Shown one piece after another: positions 24,284 to 32,167 of a stretch of DNA of 34,338 bases (position 1 is its first letter; each line of letters opens with the position of its first letter). A program made the position numbers and the translations under genes. The stretch is taken from NCBI GenBank assembly GCA_015493575.1, contig WGCX01000273.1, positions 1 to 34,338 on the forward strand, given 5' to 3'. This DNA is from Desulfobacteraceae bacterium. GTDB taxonomy: Bacteria > Desulfobacterota > Desulfobacteria > Desulfobacterales > Desulfobacteraceae. Below the pieces are notes generated by a model. That model did no database searches and was not told the DNA's origin. It saw nothing but the letters and a program-made list of their open reading frames with translations.

Positions 24284-25792
24284 ATGGATTTACATGAATT
24301 GACCATACACCAGGCAGAAGCACTTTTAAAAAAAAGAGAAATTTCTTCAAAAGAACTTGTTAAAGCTCTGCTTGAAAGAATTGACACCTTTGATGATACA
24401 ATTGGTGCATATTTAACAATTGATGAAAAAGGTGCATTAAAACAGGCTGAAGATGCAGATAAAAGGCTTGCAGATTTAACTCCGGACGCTTACGCTGCTG
24501 ATGATGCCCCGCCTCTGCTTGGAATCCCCATCGCCTTGAAAGATCTCCTCTGTACAAAGGGCTTAAAGACAACATGTGCATCTAAGATACTTGAAAATTT
24601 CGTTCCCCAATATGACAGCTTTGCAGTGTCTAAGCTGAAAAAAGCAGGTGCTGTTATTCTTGGAAAAACCAATATGGACGAATTTGCCATGGGATCTTCA
24701 ACGGAAAATTCCGGATTTAAACTGACAAGAAACCCCTGGAACCCTGACCATATTCCGGGTGGCTCAAGCGGAGGGTCTGCCGCCTCCATTGCTGCATGCA
24801 TGGCAACAGGATCCCTTGGAAGTGATACCGGCGGCTCCATCCGCCAGCCTGCTTCCCACTGCGGAGTTGTGGGCTTAAAACCGACCTATGGCAGGGTGTC
24901 AAGATTTGGTCTGGTTTCATATGCTTCTTCCCTGGATCAGATAGGCCCCATAACAAGGGATGTTAAGGATGCTGCTTTAATGATGAATGTTATTTCAGGC
25001 CATGATGAAATGGATTCCACATCTGCTGATATTGATGTGCCTGATTTTACATCGGGTCTTTCAATGTTTGAAAAAAACGGGCTTAAGGGAATGAAAGCCG
25101 GGATTCCAAAGGAATTTTTATCGGTGAAAGGGCTTGATCCCGATGTTGAGAAAGCTTTTATGAATTCAAAGAAGATACTTGAGAATCTCGGCGTTGAAAT
25201 AATTGAGGTTTCCCTGCCCCATACTGAATATACCATTGCAGCTTACTATGTAATAGCTCCTTCCGAGGCAAGTTCAAACCTTGCACGCTTTGACGGAGTT
25301 AAATACGGTTTCAGGGATAAAACCTGTGATAACCTTATTGATATGTATAAAAAAACCAAGTCAAAGGGCTTTGGCAATGAGGTGCAGCGCAGGATCATAA
25401 TCGGTACTTATGCACTTTCCGCAGGGTATTACGATGCATATTATGGCAGGGCATCAAAGGTGAGATCCCTTATCATGGATGATTTTAAAAATGCATTTAA
25501 GCAATGTGATATCATTATTTCTCCTGTGGCGCCTACCCCTGCATTTAAAATAGGTGAGCACATTGATGATCCACTTACAATGTATTTAAGTGATATTTTT
25601 ACCCTTTCTGCAAATATGGCGGGAATCCCCGGAATATCCATACCATGCGGATTATCATCAAAGGGGCTTCCAATAGGACTCCAGATGATGGCTGACCGCT
25701 TTGACGAATTAAGTCTTATAAGGGCAGGGTATGGATTTGAGCAGAATGTGAATTTAAGCATGAGATTTCCTGATCTGAAAAATCTGGGATAG
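24284..25792 (+). CDS. gatA: Asp-tRNA(Asn)/Glu-tRNA(Gln) amidotransferase subunit A
   Basis: GatA releases ammonia from glutamine for GatCAB. It is an amidase-signature protein of 502 residues. The catalytic Lys is in PIALKDLLC near residue 84. The Gly/Ser-rich [10 protein letters not shown] near 160 and [11 protein letters not shown] near 184 give the cis-Ser and nucleophilic Ser of the Ser-Ser-Lys triad. [14 protein letters not shown] near 202 is GatA-typical. AGGAG lies before the ATG. A 58-residue ORF and mutL come next after repeat F, and gatB must be elsewhere. It looks complete. Confidence 0.95.
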   Translation: MDLHELTIHQAEALLKKREISSKELVKALLERIDTFDDTIGAYLTIDEKGALKQAEDADKRLADLTPDAYAADDAPPLLGIPIALKDLLCTKGLKTTCASKILENFVPQYDSFAVSKLKKAGAVILGKTNMDEFAMGSSTENSGFKLTRNPWNPDHIPGGSSGGSAASIAACMATGSLGSDTGGSIRQPASHCGVVGLKPTYGRVSRFGLVSYASSLDQIGPITRDVKDAALMMNVISGHDEMDSTSADIDVPDFTSGLSMFEKNGLKGMKAGIPKEFLSVKGLDPDVEKAFMNSKKILENLGVEIIEVSLPHTEYTIAAYYVIAPSEASSNLARFDGVKYGFRDKTCDNLIDMYKKTKSKGFGNEVQRRIIIGTYALSAGYYDAYYGRASKVRSLIMDDFKNAFKQCDIIISPVAPTPAFKIGEHIDDPLTMYLSDIFTLSANMAGIPGISIPCGLSSKGLPIGLQMMADRFDELSLIRAGYGFEQNVNLSMRFPDLKNLG

Positions 25793-25855
25793 ATTTTAAA
25801 CATAAACATCAGGTTAAAGGCCGGATTGTTTTTTTGTATTCGGATTGGAGATGAA

Positions 25856-26005
25856 ATAAGTTGAACAGAAATAGCGCAGAATTCCGGCCCATGTACAAGG
25901 CGCATTAAAGGTTGCATACTCGACGTATTTTTGCCTTTGATGCAACGAAGTAGATGAGCCGGAAGACAAGCAATCTCGTTCAACTTATAAAATTTTCGAT
26001 CCTTA
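25856..26005 (-). repeat. 133 bp imperfect palindrome plus GGATCG module (element F)
   Basis: ATAAGTTGAAC (25856-25866) is inverted as GTTCAACTTAT (25978-25988). The arms stay similar for about 40 bases, through GGAATT-CCGGC-CAT on the left and the complementary CCGGAAG side on the right. An inner GTTGCAT/ATGCAAC pair (25912-25918, 25940-25946) sits near the centre. The right end abuts TAAAATTTTCGATCCTTA (25988-26005), the module also found in copies B, C and E. A long cruciform or RNA hairpin could form. Confidence 0.65.
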
Positions 26006-26043
26006 AAGGCATGACTATATTTTTGTATTAAGGAGATGCAGTT

Positions 26044-26220
26044 ATGACACATCCTCTTCCCGAAGGTGAAAATTTAAGAAAAGCTGTAAAATGGATATCA
26101 AATCAGAGAAAAGCTGATCCTGATCTGGATATTAAGGCCCTTGCAGAAAAGGCAAGTGTGCGTTTTGATTTAAGCCCCGGTGATTCAGAATTCCTTGCAA
26201 GGTTTTTAAAAGAATCTTAA
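26044..26220 (+). CDS. small conserved-looking protein upstream of mutL
   Basis: The 58-codon frame encodes a soluble, charged protein starting MTHPLPEGENLRKAVKWI and ending FDLSPGDSEFLARFLKES. It looks all-helical, with two or three helices. AAGGAG lies eight bases before the ATG, and codon usage resembles its neighbours. mutL starts about 107 bases after its stop. I do not assign a family with certainty; the pattern resembles small uncharacterised proteins of delta-proteobacteria. The good ribosome site and regular amphipathic sequence support a real gene. Confidence 0.7.
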   Translation: MTHPLPEGENLRKAVKWISNQRKADPDLDIKALAEKASVRFDLSPGDSEFLARFLKES

Positions 26221-26327
26221 ATTTTAATCCGTCCGGGTTTTATTTGTCCGGGTGAGAAACTGCTGCCGGGATGCCTTATAAATCGTCCTGGATCATATTT
26301 TGTTAAAAAAGGGCAGTGGGGTATAAA

Positions 26328-28256
26328 ATGTCCGATGTAAGAATACTTCCTGAAATTATTTCCAACAGGATTGCAGCAGGAGAGGTTGTTGAACGACCTG
26401 TATCCATTGTAAAAGAGCTTGTTGAAAACAGTCTTGATGCAGGTGCTGCAAGGATTACGGTTGAGGTTAACAGGGGGGGCAGAGACCTTGTGAGAGTGTC
26501 TGATGATGGTGAGGGCATGACAAGGGATAATGCACTGCTTGCCATTGAAAGATATGCAACAAGTAAAATATACTCAAATGATGATCTTTTTTCCATAAAG
26601 AGTTTCGGGTTCAGGGGAGAAGCGCTTCCATCCATTGCATCGGTCTCAAAGTTTTCCCTTGTCACAAGGGCAAAAGGCTGTGATTCCGGGACGAAAATTT
26701 TTATTAACGGCGGCAGGGTCGTGGATGTCTGTGATGTGGGTGCCCCGTTTGGTACTGAAATTGAGGTGAAGAATCTTTTTTTCAATACTCCTGTGCGGCG
26801 CAAATTTTTAAAATCCATAAATACGGAAATGGGACATATAGGTGATGCTTTTTCCGGTATGGCACTTGGGAATCCAGGTGTTGGATTCCGTTTGTTTCAT
26901 AATTCCCGCATGGTCAAGTCTTTTCTTCCTTCAGATGATCTGCTTAAAAGAACCGGGGATGTGTTTGGAAATGAGACTGTGAAGGATTTCTGTGATGTTT
27001 CCTTTAAAAGTCGCGATGTGAAGATCAATGGTTATGTTTCCAACCCTTCATTGACAAGAAGTACACCAAGAACGATCCGGCTGTTTGTCAATAACAGGAT
27101 GATAAGTGACAATGGTCTTGTTTCTGCCATATTTCGGGGATTTCAGGGCAGAATTATGAAGGGAAGATTTCCCATGGCCGTCCTTTTTATCAGTCTTCCG
27201 TTTGATGAAGTGGATGTTAATGTACATCCTGCAAAACTCATGGTCAGGTTTGCCCATCAGAACCATATTTACTCAACGGTTGTTGATGCTGTTAATGAGG
27301 CTCTGTGCAGTTCGGAGAAAAAAATATTTTCAGGCTCATTCGAACCCGGAACACAGGAAAATTTTGAAGCAGTTCAGCATGTAAAAGAGGAATTTAATGA
27401 TTTTACCGGCAGTTTTCCGTCAACAACAGGATTTAAAGATAAGAAAACAGTAAGCAAATCTGATAATCGAAAATTTGAGGAAAAAGCAAAACAGGAAAAG
27501 AAAAGTATTGCAGAGTCATCTTTTGTCTGGCGTGCCCATGACAATAAAGAGCATCAACCGGATATATCGGTTGAAAAATCTTTAAAACCGCTTTCAAAAC
27601 CGGAAATTTCAGAGCAAAGACAAACAACAGAGTCCTGGACAGAACAAAAATCAGATGATTTTTCCTTATCTTTCCATGTTACAGGCCAGGTGTTTGGCAC
27701 ATATATTGTCGCAGAATCAGGTAATGAGATGTTTCTTTTTGATCAGCATGCAGCCCACGAAAGAATCGTTTATGAAAAATTGAAAAAACGGTCTGAATCC
27801 TTTAAGCCTCCTTCCCAGAGCCTTATTGTGCCGGAAACACTGGAGCTTGGATTCAGGGAAGCTGACCTTCTTGAAAAAATAATGGACGATTTGACCTTGC
27901 TTGGTATAATTGTGGAACCGTTTGGAGGAACAGGTTTTATCGTTAAATCCGTTCCGGCAATTATTGATGACAGGCAGATCGGCCCTTTTATCAGGGAAAT
28001 GCTTGATAAAATTATTGAATCAGGGATAGATACAGGTGATGATATCCATAAGAGAAAATGGCTTGATGATGTGATGATCCTTATGGCATGCCATTCTGCC
28101 ATTCGTGCAAATCACAGCTTGAATTTAAGAGAGATGGAAAAGCTGATTAAAGATCTTGAAAAATGTGAGAATCCATTTCACTGTCCCCATGGCCGGCCCA
28201 CAAGGATTCAATGGTCAAAAACTGAAATTGAAAAGCGCTTTAAAAGAATAGTATAA
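26328..28256 (+). CDS. mutL: DNA mismatch repair endonuclease MutL
   Basis: MutL links mismatch recognition by MutS to strand incision. The 642-residue protein has the GHKL ATPase domain: NRIAAGEVVERPVSIVKELVENS near residue 14, DDGEGM near 61, GFRGEAL near 94 and the FVNNR/NVHPAK region near 250-300. A disordered linker (about 330-440) follows, then the dimerisation and endonuclease domain. The nuclease motif DQHAAHERIVYE near 472 matches DQHA-x2-E-x4-E. ACHSAIRANH near 586 and CPHGRP near 619 complete the site, so it nicks DNA itself, as expected without MutH. I use the ATG at 26328; an upstream in-frame GTG adds only four residues. Confidence 0.95.
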   Translation: MSDVRILPEIISNRIAAGEVVERPVSIVKELVENSLDAGAARITVEVNRGGRDLVRVSDDGEGMTRDNALLAIERYATSKIYSNDDLFSIKSFGFRGEALPSIASVSKFSLVTRAKGCDSGTKIFINGGRVVDVCDVGAPFGTEIEVKNLFFNTPVRRKFLKSINTEMGHIGDAFSGMALGNPGVGFRLFHNSRMVKSFLPSDDLLKRTGDVFGNETVKDFCDVSFKSRDVKINGYVSNPSLTRSTPRTIRLFVNNRMISDNGLVSAIFRGFQGRIMKGRFPMAVLFISLPFDEVDVNVHPAKLMVRFAHQNHIYSTVVDAVNEALCSSEKKIFSGSFEPGTQENFEAVQHVKEEFNDFTGSFPSTTGFKDKKTVSKSDNRKFEEKAKQEKKSIAESSFVWRAHDNKEHQPDISVEKSLKPLSKPEISEQRQTTESWTEQKSDDFSLSFHVTGQVFGTYIVAESGNEMFLFDQHAAHERIVYEKLKKRSESFKPPSQSLIVPETLELGFREADLLEKIMDDLTLLGIIVEPFGGTGFIVKSVPAIIDDRQIGPFIREMLDKIIESGIDTGDDIHKRKWLDDVMILMACHSAIRANHSLNLREMEKLIKDLEKCENPFHCPHGRPTRIQWSKTEIEKRFKRIV

Positions 28257-28295
28257 GGGGTTCTGAAAGATTTCAGCACATTATACGAGTTTATT

Positions 28296-28324
28296 CCCGG
28301 GCAGATGTAATATGTCTGCCCGGG
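28296..28324. terminator. strong hairpin between mutL and the FadL-like gene
   Basis: CCCGGGCAGA (28296-28305) and TCTGCCCGGG (28315-28324) form a perfect 10-bp GC-rich stem with a nine-base loop, midway between two convergent genes. No T-run follows on either strand, so it may be a bidirectional or Rho-assisted end, or simply an mRNA-protecting hairpin. A smaller CTGAAA-GA-TTTCAG hairpin is at 28263-28276. Confidence 0.55.
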
Positions 28325-28357
28325 CTAATCCGGATCGGATCCGTTCCATGACCGTTA

Positions 28358-29683
28358 TTAAAATGTATAGGAGACAGTCAGACCATAACTAAAGATTGAT
28401 CCACTGCCTTTCAGATTAACTTGTGGATTGTTGCCAAGACCAGCATACGAGTGGTTCAGCCCATTGCTTTCCCCGCTTATTTTTCTGTCTTCCGTTGTCT
28501 TGACATATTGCACTACTCCATCAATAGTCCAGTGGCTGGCAAGATTGAGCCCAAACCCCATGCTGAAGGATTGTTTATCGCCATCTGGCCATGGTATGTC
28601 AAACGTTGAATCCGGGATTGGACTCGGGTCATAATAATAACCTGCCCTTAAAGTAAATATATTATTTACAAACCATTCTGTTCCAAGTTTCAATTGAAGA
28701 GTATTTTTCCAATTTCTTTGAATAACGTCTCTAATTCCAAGTTCTTTTACAGTTAGTGTCTGATTTTCTACAATATTCCAATGCGTCCAGACAAGGTCTG
28801 TTTCAATAGAGAATTTTTTATTCGGCAGATAACGCATTCCACATTGAACCTGTTCTGGGAAATCCACATCGTTTAAAGTAGCATGAAAACTTGTCTTTGT
28901 CGTAAAAGGCGGGACGTAAGCCTGCAAAAATGCTACACCTGGTCCCCTGAATTTAATATCACCATCGTAACTTGCACTTGTTCGACTTCTATAAGTTAGG
29001 CCAAAGCTCAGGTTACTAATTGGTTTGAACATAACACCAATATTATAAGAGTAGTTAGAATCATCATTAAGGTCCACATCTGCATATACAGGACTTCCGG
29101 TAAGTGCCGAAAACTTCAGAATCTGATATTTTTGTCCTGCTTCAGATTTTCCGAGGGATACGCCAAATCCAATTGACAATTTGCTGTTAATTTTATAGGC
29201 GATAGTCGGTGTTATGGCAATCCTGTCAATCCATGCTTCATAGGCGTTATAAGTACCAGGATTGCTAATATTGTTTTTTTGCCATTTCAGATCAAGGCCA
29301 AAAGGGGCATACAGTGCAATTCCTGCTGAAAGTTTATCTGACACAGGCATGGCAAAGCCTGCTGAAGGGACAATAAGATTCGGTGACGTATCTGACATTT
29401 TTTCCGGCCCAGAATTTGGAATAGCCGCGGAGTTTTTTACAGTATAATCGTCAATATTAAGATCAGGATTCAGCACAGCAAAACCTGTTGAAATAGTAGT
29501 GCTTTTAATTTGAGTTAAACCGGCTGGGTTGTAATACGGTGCATAGACGTCATCTGCATTGGCACTAAATGCTCCTCCAAGAGCGGTGGCTTTGGCTCCA
29601 ATGCCGTATGTGTCCATGTTGCCGGCCAATGCAATACCGCATGTGAAAAGATATACTGCTAACACCAATAGTAATTTTTTCAT
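28358..29683 (-). CDS. OmpP1/FadL/TodX family outer-membrane channel
   Basis: This 441-residue beta-barrel belongs to the FadL family, which takes hydrophobic compounds such as long-chain fatty acids and aromatic hydrocarbons across the outer membrane. A signal peptide (about 1-20, ending CGIALAG) is followed by the plug-domain signature YGIGAKATALGGAFSANADD and YYNPAGLTQI near residue 27-58. The chain ends in the outer-membrane C-terminal Phe (TVSYTF). GGAGG precedes the ATG. It is divergent from etfBA-acd-tetR, and the 270-base spacer holds the etf promoter and two palindromes. Context suggests it imports the substrate of that pathway. Confidence 0.9.
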   Translation of the reverse strand: MKKLLLVLAVYLFTCGIALAGNMDTYGIGAKATALGGAFSANADDVYAPYYNPAGLTQIKSTTISTGFAVLNPDLNIDDYTVKNSAAIPNSGPEKMSDTSPNLIVPSAGFAMPVSDKLSAGIALYAPFGLDLKWQKNNISNPGTYNAYEAWIDRIAITPTIAYKINSKLSIGFGVSLGKSEAGQKYQILKFSALTGSPVYADVDLNDDSNYSYNIGVMFKPISNLSFGLTYRSRTSASYDGDIKFRGPGVAFLQAYVPPFTTKTSFHATLNDVDFPEQVQCGMRYLPNKKFSIETDLVWTHWNIVENQTLTVKELGIRDVIQRNWKNTLQLKLGTEWFVNNIFTLRAGYYYDPSPIPDSTFDIPWPDGDKQSFSMGFGLNLASHWTIDGVVQYVKTTEDRKISGESNGLNHSYAGLGNNPQVNLKGSGSIFSYGLTVSYTF

Positions 29684-29770
29684 CTTCTTTCCTCCCTTGT
29701 TAAATGATCATTTAGAATTCTTGCGGACAATTATCATTGCTTCTGCAGGTAGCAAATAAAATCAACAACA

Positions 29771-29783
29771 TAAACGACGTTTA
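29771..29783. promoter_or_regulatory. palindrome near the FadL-like gene promoter
   Basis: TAAACG-A-CGTTTA is a perfect 13-base palindrome. On the minus strand it overlaps the position expected for a -10 box 17 bases from TTGACT (29801-29806). It could be an operator for the FadL-like gene. Weak on its own, since the -10 (TAAACG) is poor. Confidence 0.3.
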
Positions 29784-29896
29784 AAAAAAACTTAAACAAT
29801 AGTCAAGATTTCAAATATATTTAATTTTGTTCAACAAATTTTTATAAAAGTGCAGTTTTAATTTAAATTTAAAATAATTATGCAATATAAAAAAAT

Positions 29897-29908
29897 GAAC
29901 GTTCGTTC
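29897..29908 (+). promoter_or_regulatory. TetR-type operator candidate upstream of etfB
   Basis: GAACG-TT-CGTTC is a perfect inverted repeat with a two-base spacer, ending nine bases before the -35 box. Short GAACG/CGTTC half-sites with a tiny spacer are typical of TetR-family operators, and a TetR gene lies at the end of the same cluster. Binding by that protein is inference. Confidence 0.5.
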
Positions 29909-29917
29909 TTATTTTGC

Positions 29918-29946
29918 TTGACACGCTGTTTTTTTCAGTTTAAATT
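29918..29946 (+). promoter_or_regulatory. sigma-70 promoter of etfB-etfA-acd
   Basis: A perfect TTGACA (29918-29923), exactly 17 bases, then TAAATT (29941-29946). The start codon of etfB at 29954 follows only eight bases later, so the transcript would be leaderless or nearly so, or initiate from another site. An in-frame TTG within the -35 box is therefore not the start codon. Confidence 0.55.
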
Positions 29947-29953
29947 TCATTCC

Positions 29954-30712
29954 ATGAGAATTTTAGTGTGCATAAAACAGATAAATGATAACGGGGATAT
30001 GAACAGGTTTGATGAATTCGCACTGGAAGAAGCTCTTAAAATAAAGGAAAAAGCTGAAAAACAACAGCAAACTCCGGGAAATTCTGTGTCTGTGGATGTG
30101 ATCACTGCCGGAAAATCAAATTCTTTTAAAATTATCAGGCGAGCCTTTGGTATGGGCGCGGATAGCGGGTTCCTGATTGTTCTTAAAACTAAAGAAAAAG
30201 CAACAGAATATATACCTCCCTTTACCATTGCTTCTCTTTTGTCTGCTGTTGCAGATAAGATGCATTATGATCTGATCTTAACGGGAATTATGTCCCAGGA
30301 TATGATGCATGGCCAGACCGGTCCCATGCTTGCTGAGTTATTGAATTTTCCATGTGCAACCGGAGTGACAAAAATCAGGTTTCCCGTTAAAAATAATTTT
30401 ATTCAGGTTGAGCGGGAACTTGAAAATGGATTTATAGAATGCCTTGAAATTAAACTGCCAGCTCTTTTGACCATCCAGGCGGGTATTAATATCCCGAGAT
30501 ATCCCAGCCTTTCCAATTTGCTTGCTGCAGAGCAGAAAACCATCATGACCCGGAAAGAGACAGATATTTTCCCCCACCGGGGCGGGGTAAAAGAATTTTA
30601 CGTTTCAATTGAAACGCCGGAAAAAACGAGGGATGGTCTTGTATTAGAGGGAGATCTGGCAGGCAGAGTCAATCAGTTGCTTAATTTTTTTAAAAAACAT
30701 GATCTTAATTAA
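29954..30712 (+). CDS. etfB: electron transfer flavoprotein, beta subunit
   Basis: EtfB binds AMP and, with EtfA, forms the FAD-carrying electron carrier that accepts electrons from acyl-CoA dehydrogenases. The 252 residues begin MRILVCIKQI, then DEFALEEALK near residue 18, ILTGIMSQDMMHGQTGPMLAE near 104 (the AMP-binding region), and the VERELENG...LPALLTIQ signature near 150. Start is the ATG at 29954; a TTG 36 bases earlier lies in the promoter's -35 box. The region directly upstream has no clear ribosome site, so initiation may be leaderless. Divergent from the FadL-like gene and first of the etf/acd unit. A 159-base gap filled by repeat G separates it from etfA. Confidence 0.93.
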   Translation: MRILVCIKQINDNGDMNRFDEFALEEALKIKEKAEKQQQTPGNSVSVDVITAGKSNSFKIIRRAFGMGADSGFLIVLKTKEKATEYIPPFTIASLLSAVADKMHYDLILTGIMSQDMMHGQTGPMLAELLNFPCATGVTKIRFPVKNNFIQVERELENGFIECLEIKLPALLTIQAGINIPRYPSLSNLLAAEQKTIMTRKETDIFPHRGGVKEFYVSIETPEKTRDGLVLEGDLAGRVNQLLNFFKKHDLN

Positions 30713-30713
30713 A

Positions 30714-30847
30714 TTATGGCCTCATTGCGGTTTATGAGAAAGAGCTCTATTTTGACAAAATAACAAGTACTCTTTCTATGTTTGTCAAAATCTCTGATTT
30801 TTTGAGGTATAGTAACACAGTTCAGATCTGCCTCATGGCAGTTATAA
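30714..30847 (-). repeat. GCCATGAGGC intergenic repeat, copy G, inside the etf operon
   Basis: It fills the etfB-etfA gap. Direct copies of GCCTCATTGCGGTTTAT and GCCTCATGGCAGTTATAA bound it. ATTTTGACAAA (30749-30759) and TTTGTCAAAAT (30781-30791) form a perfect 11-bp stem with a 21-base loop. AGAAAGAG (30737-30744) can instead pair with CTCTTTCT (30770-30777). The GAAAGAGCTC...TTTTGACA...TACTCT block is shared with copy C. Confidence 0.7.
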
Positions 30848-30871
30848 AAAAATGGATAAAGGTTTTATTAT

Positions 30872-32092
30872 ATGAAACAAATAATTGTCATTGCTGAAAT
30901 TTTTCAAGGCCTGATCCGGCCTGTAACCTGGGAACTTGCCGGAACTGCCCTGAGGATTGCAGAACTTGAAGCAGACAGTAAATATTTAGTCAATGATCGT
31001 GGAAAAGGGCAGAATGATAAAAAGAAAAATATAAGAAGACAAAAAAAATCAGGGAATATACAGTTACAAAAGGAGCTGAAAAGCCGGATCAGGATTATTG
31101 TTCCAGGAGAAGATCCTTTGCCCGTTGCGGAAAAGATTGCGGAACATACTTCAATGGATGTGATCTGCCTTAAAATTAAAGGACTTGAAACCTATGACTG
31201 TGATGCGTATAAAACCTGTCTTTTCCGTGTGATCAGTGAAATGGATGTTGTTTCCCATGTATTAATTGCCCACACATCACAGGGCAGGGATTTTGGTTTT
31301 GGTCTTGGTGTTAAATTGAATGCAGCATCAATATCAGGGGTGAACTCAATTTTTTCAGATGATGACGGCCTTGTTTATTCCCGTGCTGTTTATGGCAATG
31401 AAAAAAACATGATGATACGTCCTGCACCTGATATCCCTGTTGTTCTTACCATAATGCCCGGTATGTTCAGGGATAATATTATGAATAATTTGAATAACCG
31501 TACAATGGAAAAGGGAAAAATCACTGTGTGCGAAATCCCTTTTAACGGATCTTACCCCCTTAAGAAAACAAAACCGGTTTCAGATACTGGAGTGGATACT
31601 GATTCTGCAGAGGTTGAAAATATTCATGTAAAAGGAAAATTATGCCAGAAAAGCACAGCTTATCCATGTCAATTTGCCAGTCGGATCATCCACGGGCAGA
31701 TTTTGAGGAAAGCGTGTGGAAACAAGGCGTTAAAAGGTGCGAAAATTATTGTGTCGGCAGGCCGGGGAATAGGAGAAAAAGACGGGCTTAAGGAGATTTT
31801 TGAGTTTGCAGAATGTTTTTCGTCTTCAGCTGTTGGTGCATCAAGACCACTTGTTGACATGGGGTGGATTGGATATGATCATCAGGTTGGCATTACAGGT
31901 GCTGAGGTTTCTCCGAGGCTTTATATCGCCTGCGGTATTTCAGGGTCCTCCCAGCACATTGCCGGCATGAAAGGAAGTGAAATTGTTGTAAGCATAAATA
32001 AAAATCCGGATGCACCGATATTCCGTCATTCAGATATCTGCATCATAGCGGATGTGCATGAGTTTATAAAAGAATTTTTAAAGCAAAGATAA
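30872..32092 (+). CDS. etfA: electron transfer flavoprotein, alpha subunit
   Basis: EtfA carries the FAD domain. The C-terminal half has the family signature GASRPLVDMGW near residue 328, HQVGITGAEVSPRLYIACGISG near 344, and QHIAGMKGSEIVVSINKNPDAPIF near 366. The N-terminal domain is typical, with KQIIVIAEIFQG. At 406 residues it is longer than the usual 310-330. The extra length comes from a Lys/Gln-rich insert near residues 48-70 and a polar linker near 235-265. The stop codon lies within a 16-base tandem duplication (32079-32110). Partner of the etfB upstream, despite the repeat between them. Confidence 0.92.
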   Translation: MKQIIVIAEIFQGLIRPVTWELAGTALRIAELEADSKYLVNDRGKGQNDKKKNIRRQKKSGNIQLQKELKSRIRIIVPGEDPLPVAEKIAEHTSMDVICLKIKGLETYDCDAYKTCLFRVISEMDVVSHVLIAHTSQGRDFGFGLGVKLNAASISGVNSIFSDDDGLVYSRAVYGNEKNMMIRPAPDIPVVLTIMPGMFRDNIMNNLNNRTMEKGKITVCEIPFNGSYPLKKTKPVSDTGVDTDSAEVENIHVKGKLCQKSTAYPCQFASRIIHGQILRKACGNKALKGAKIIVSAGRGIGEKDGLKEIFEFAECFSSSAVGASRPLVDMGWIGYDHQVGITGAEVSPRLYIACGISGSSQHIAGMKGSEIVVSINKNPDAPIFRHSDICIIADVHEFIKEFLKQR

Positions 32093-32110
32093 ATTAAAGC
32101 AAAGATAAAT
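32079..32110 (+). repeat. perfect 16-bp tandem duplication at the etfA stop
   Basis: TAAAGCAAAGATAAAT occurs twice head to tail (32079-32094, 32095-32110). The first copy contains the etfA stop codon. The second runs directly into ATTCGGCCAGCA of the dispersed repeat. It looks like a slippage event or a target-site duplication beside the inserted element. Confidence 0.75.
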
Positions 32111-32123
32111 ATTCGGCCAGCAT
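32104..32123 (+). repeat. ~60 bp dispersed repeat, partial copy 3
   Basis: TAAATATTCGGCCAGCA (32106-32122) is identical to 2534-2550 over 17 bases, then diverges. It lies between etfA and the acyl-CoA dehydrogenase gene. Confidence 0.6.
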
Positions 32124-32167
32124 TTTTGATTTTTTACGAGACCATCAACATTAAAGAGGAAATAACA

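Noticed and set aside
25441-26052. 203-codon minus-strand frame spanning the end of gatA and repeat F
   Set aside because: Mostly antisense to gatA and then runs through the palindromic repeat; no family pattern.
26303-26818. 171-codon minus-strand frame opposite mutL
   Set aside because: Ser/Thr/Pro-rich shadow of the conserved MutL ATPase domain.
29918-29953. TTG at 29918 as the etfB start
   Set aside because: It is the first codon of the TTGACA -35 box, and EtfB proteins begin at the MRILVCIKQ strand, which is at 29954.
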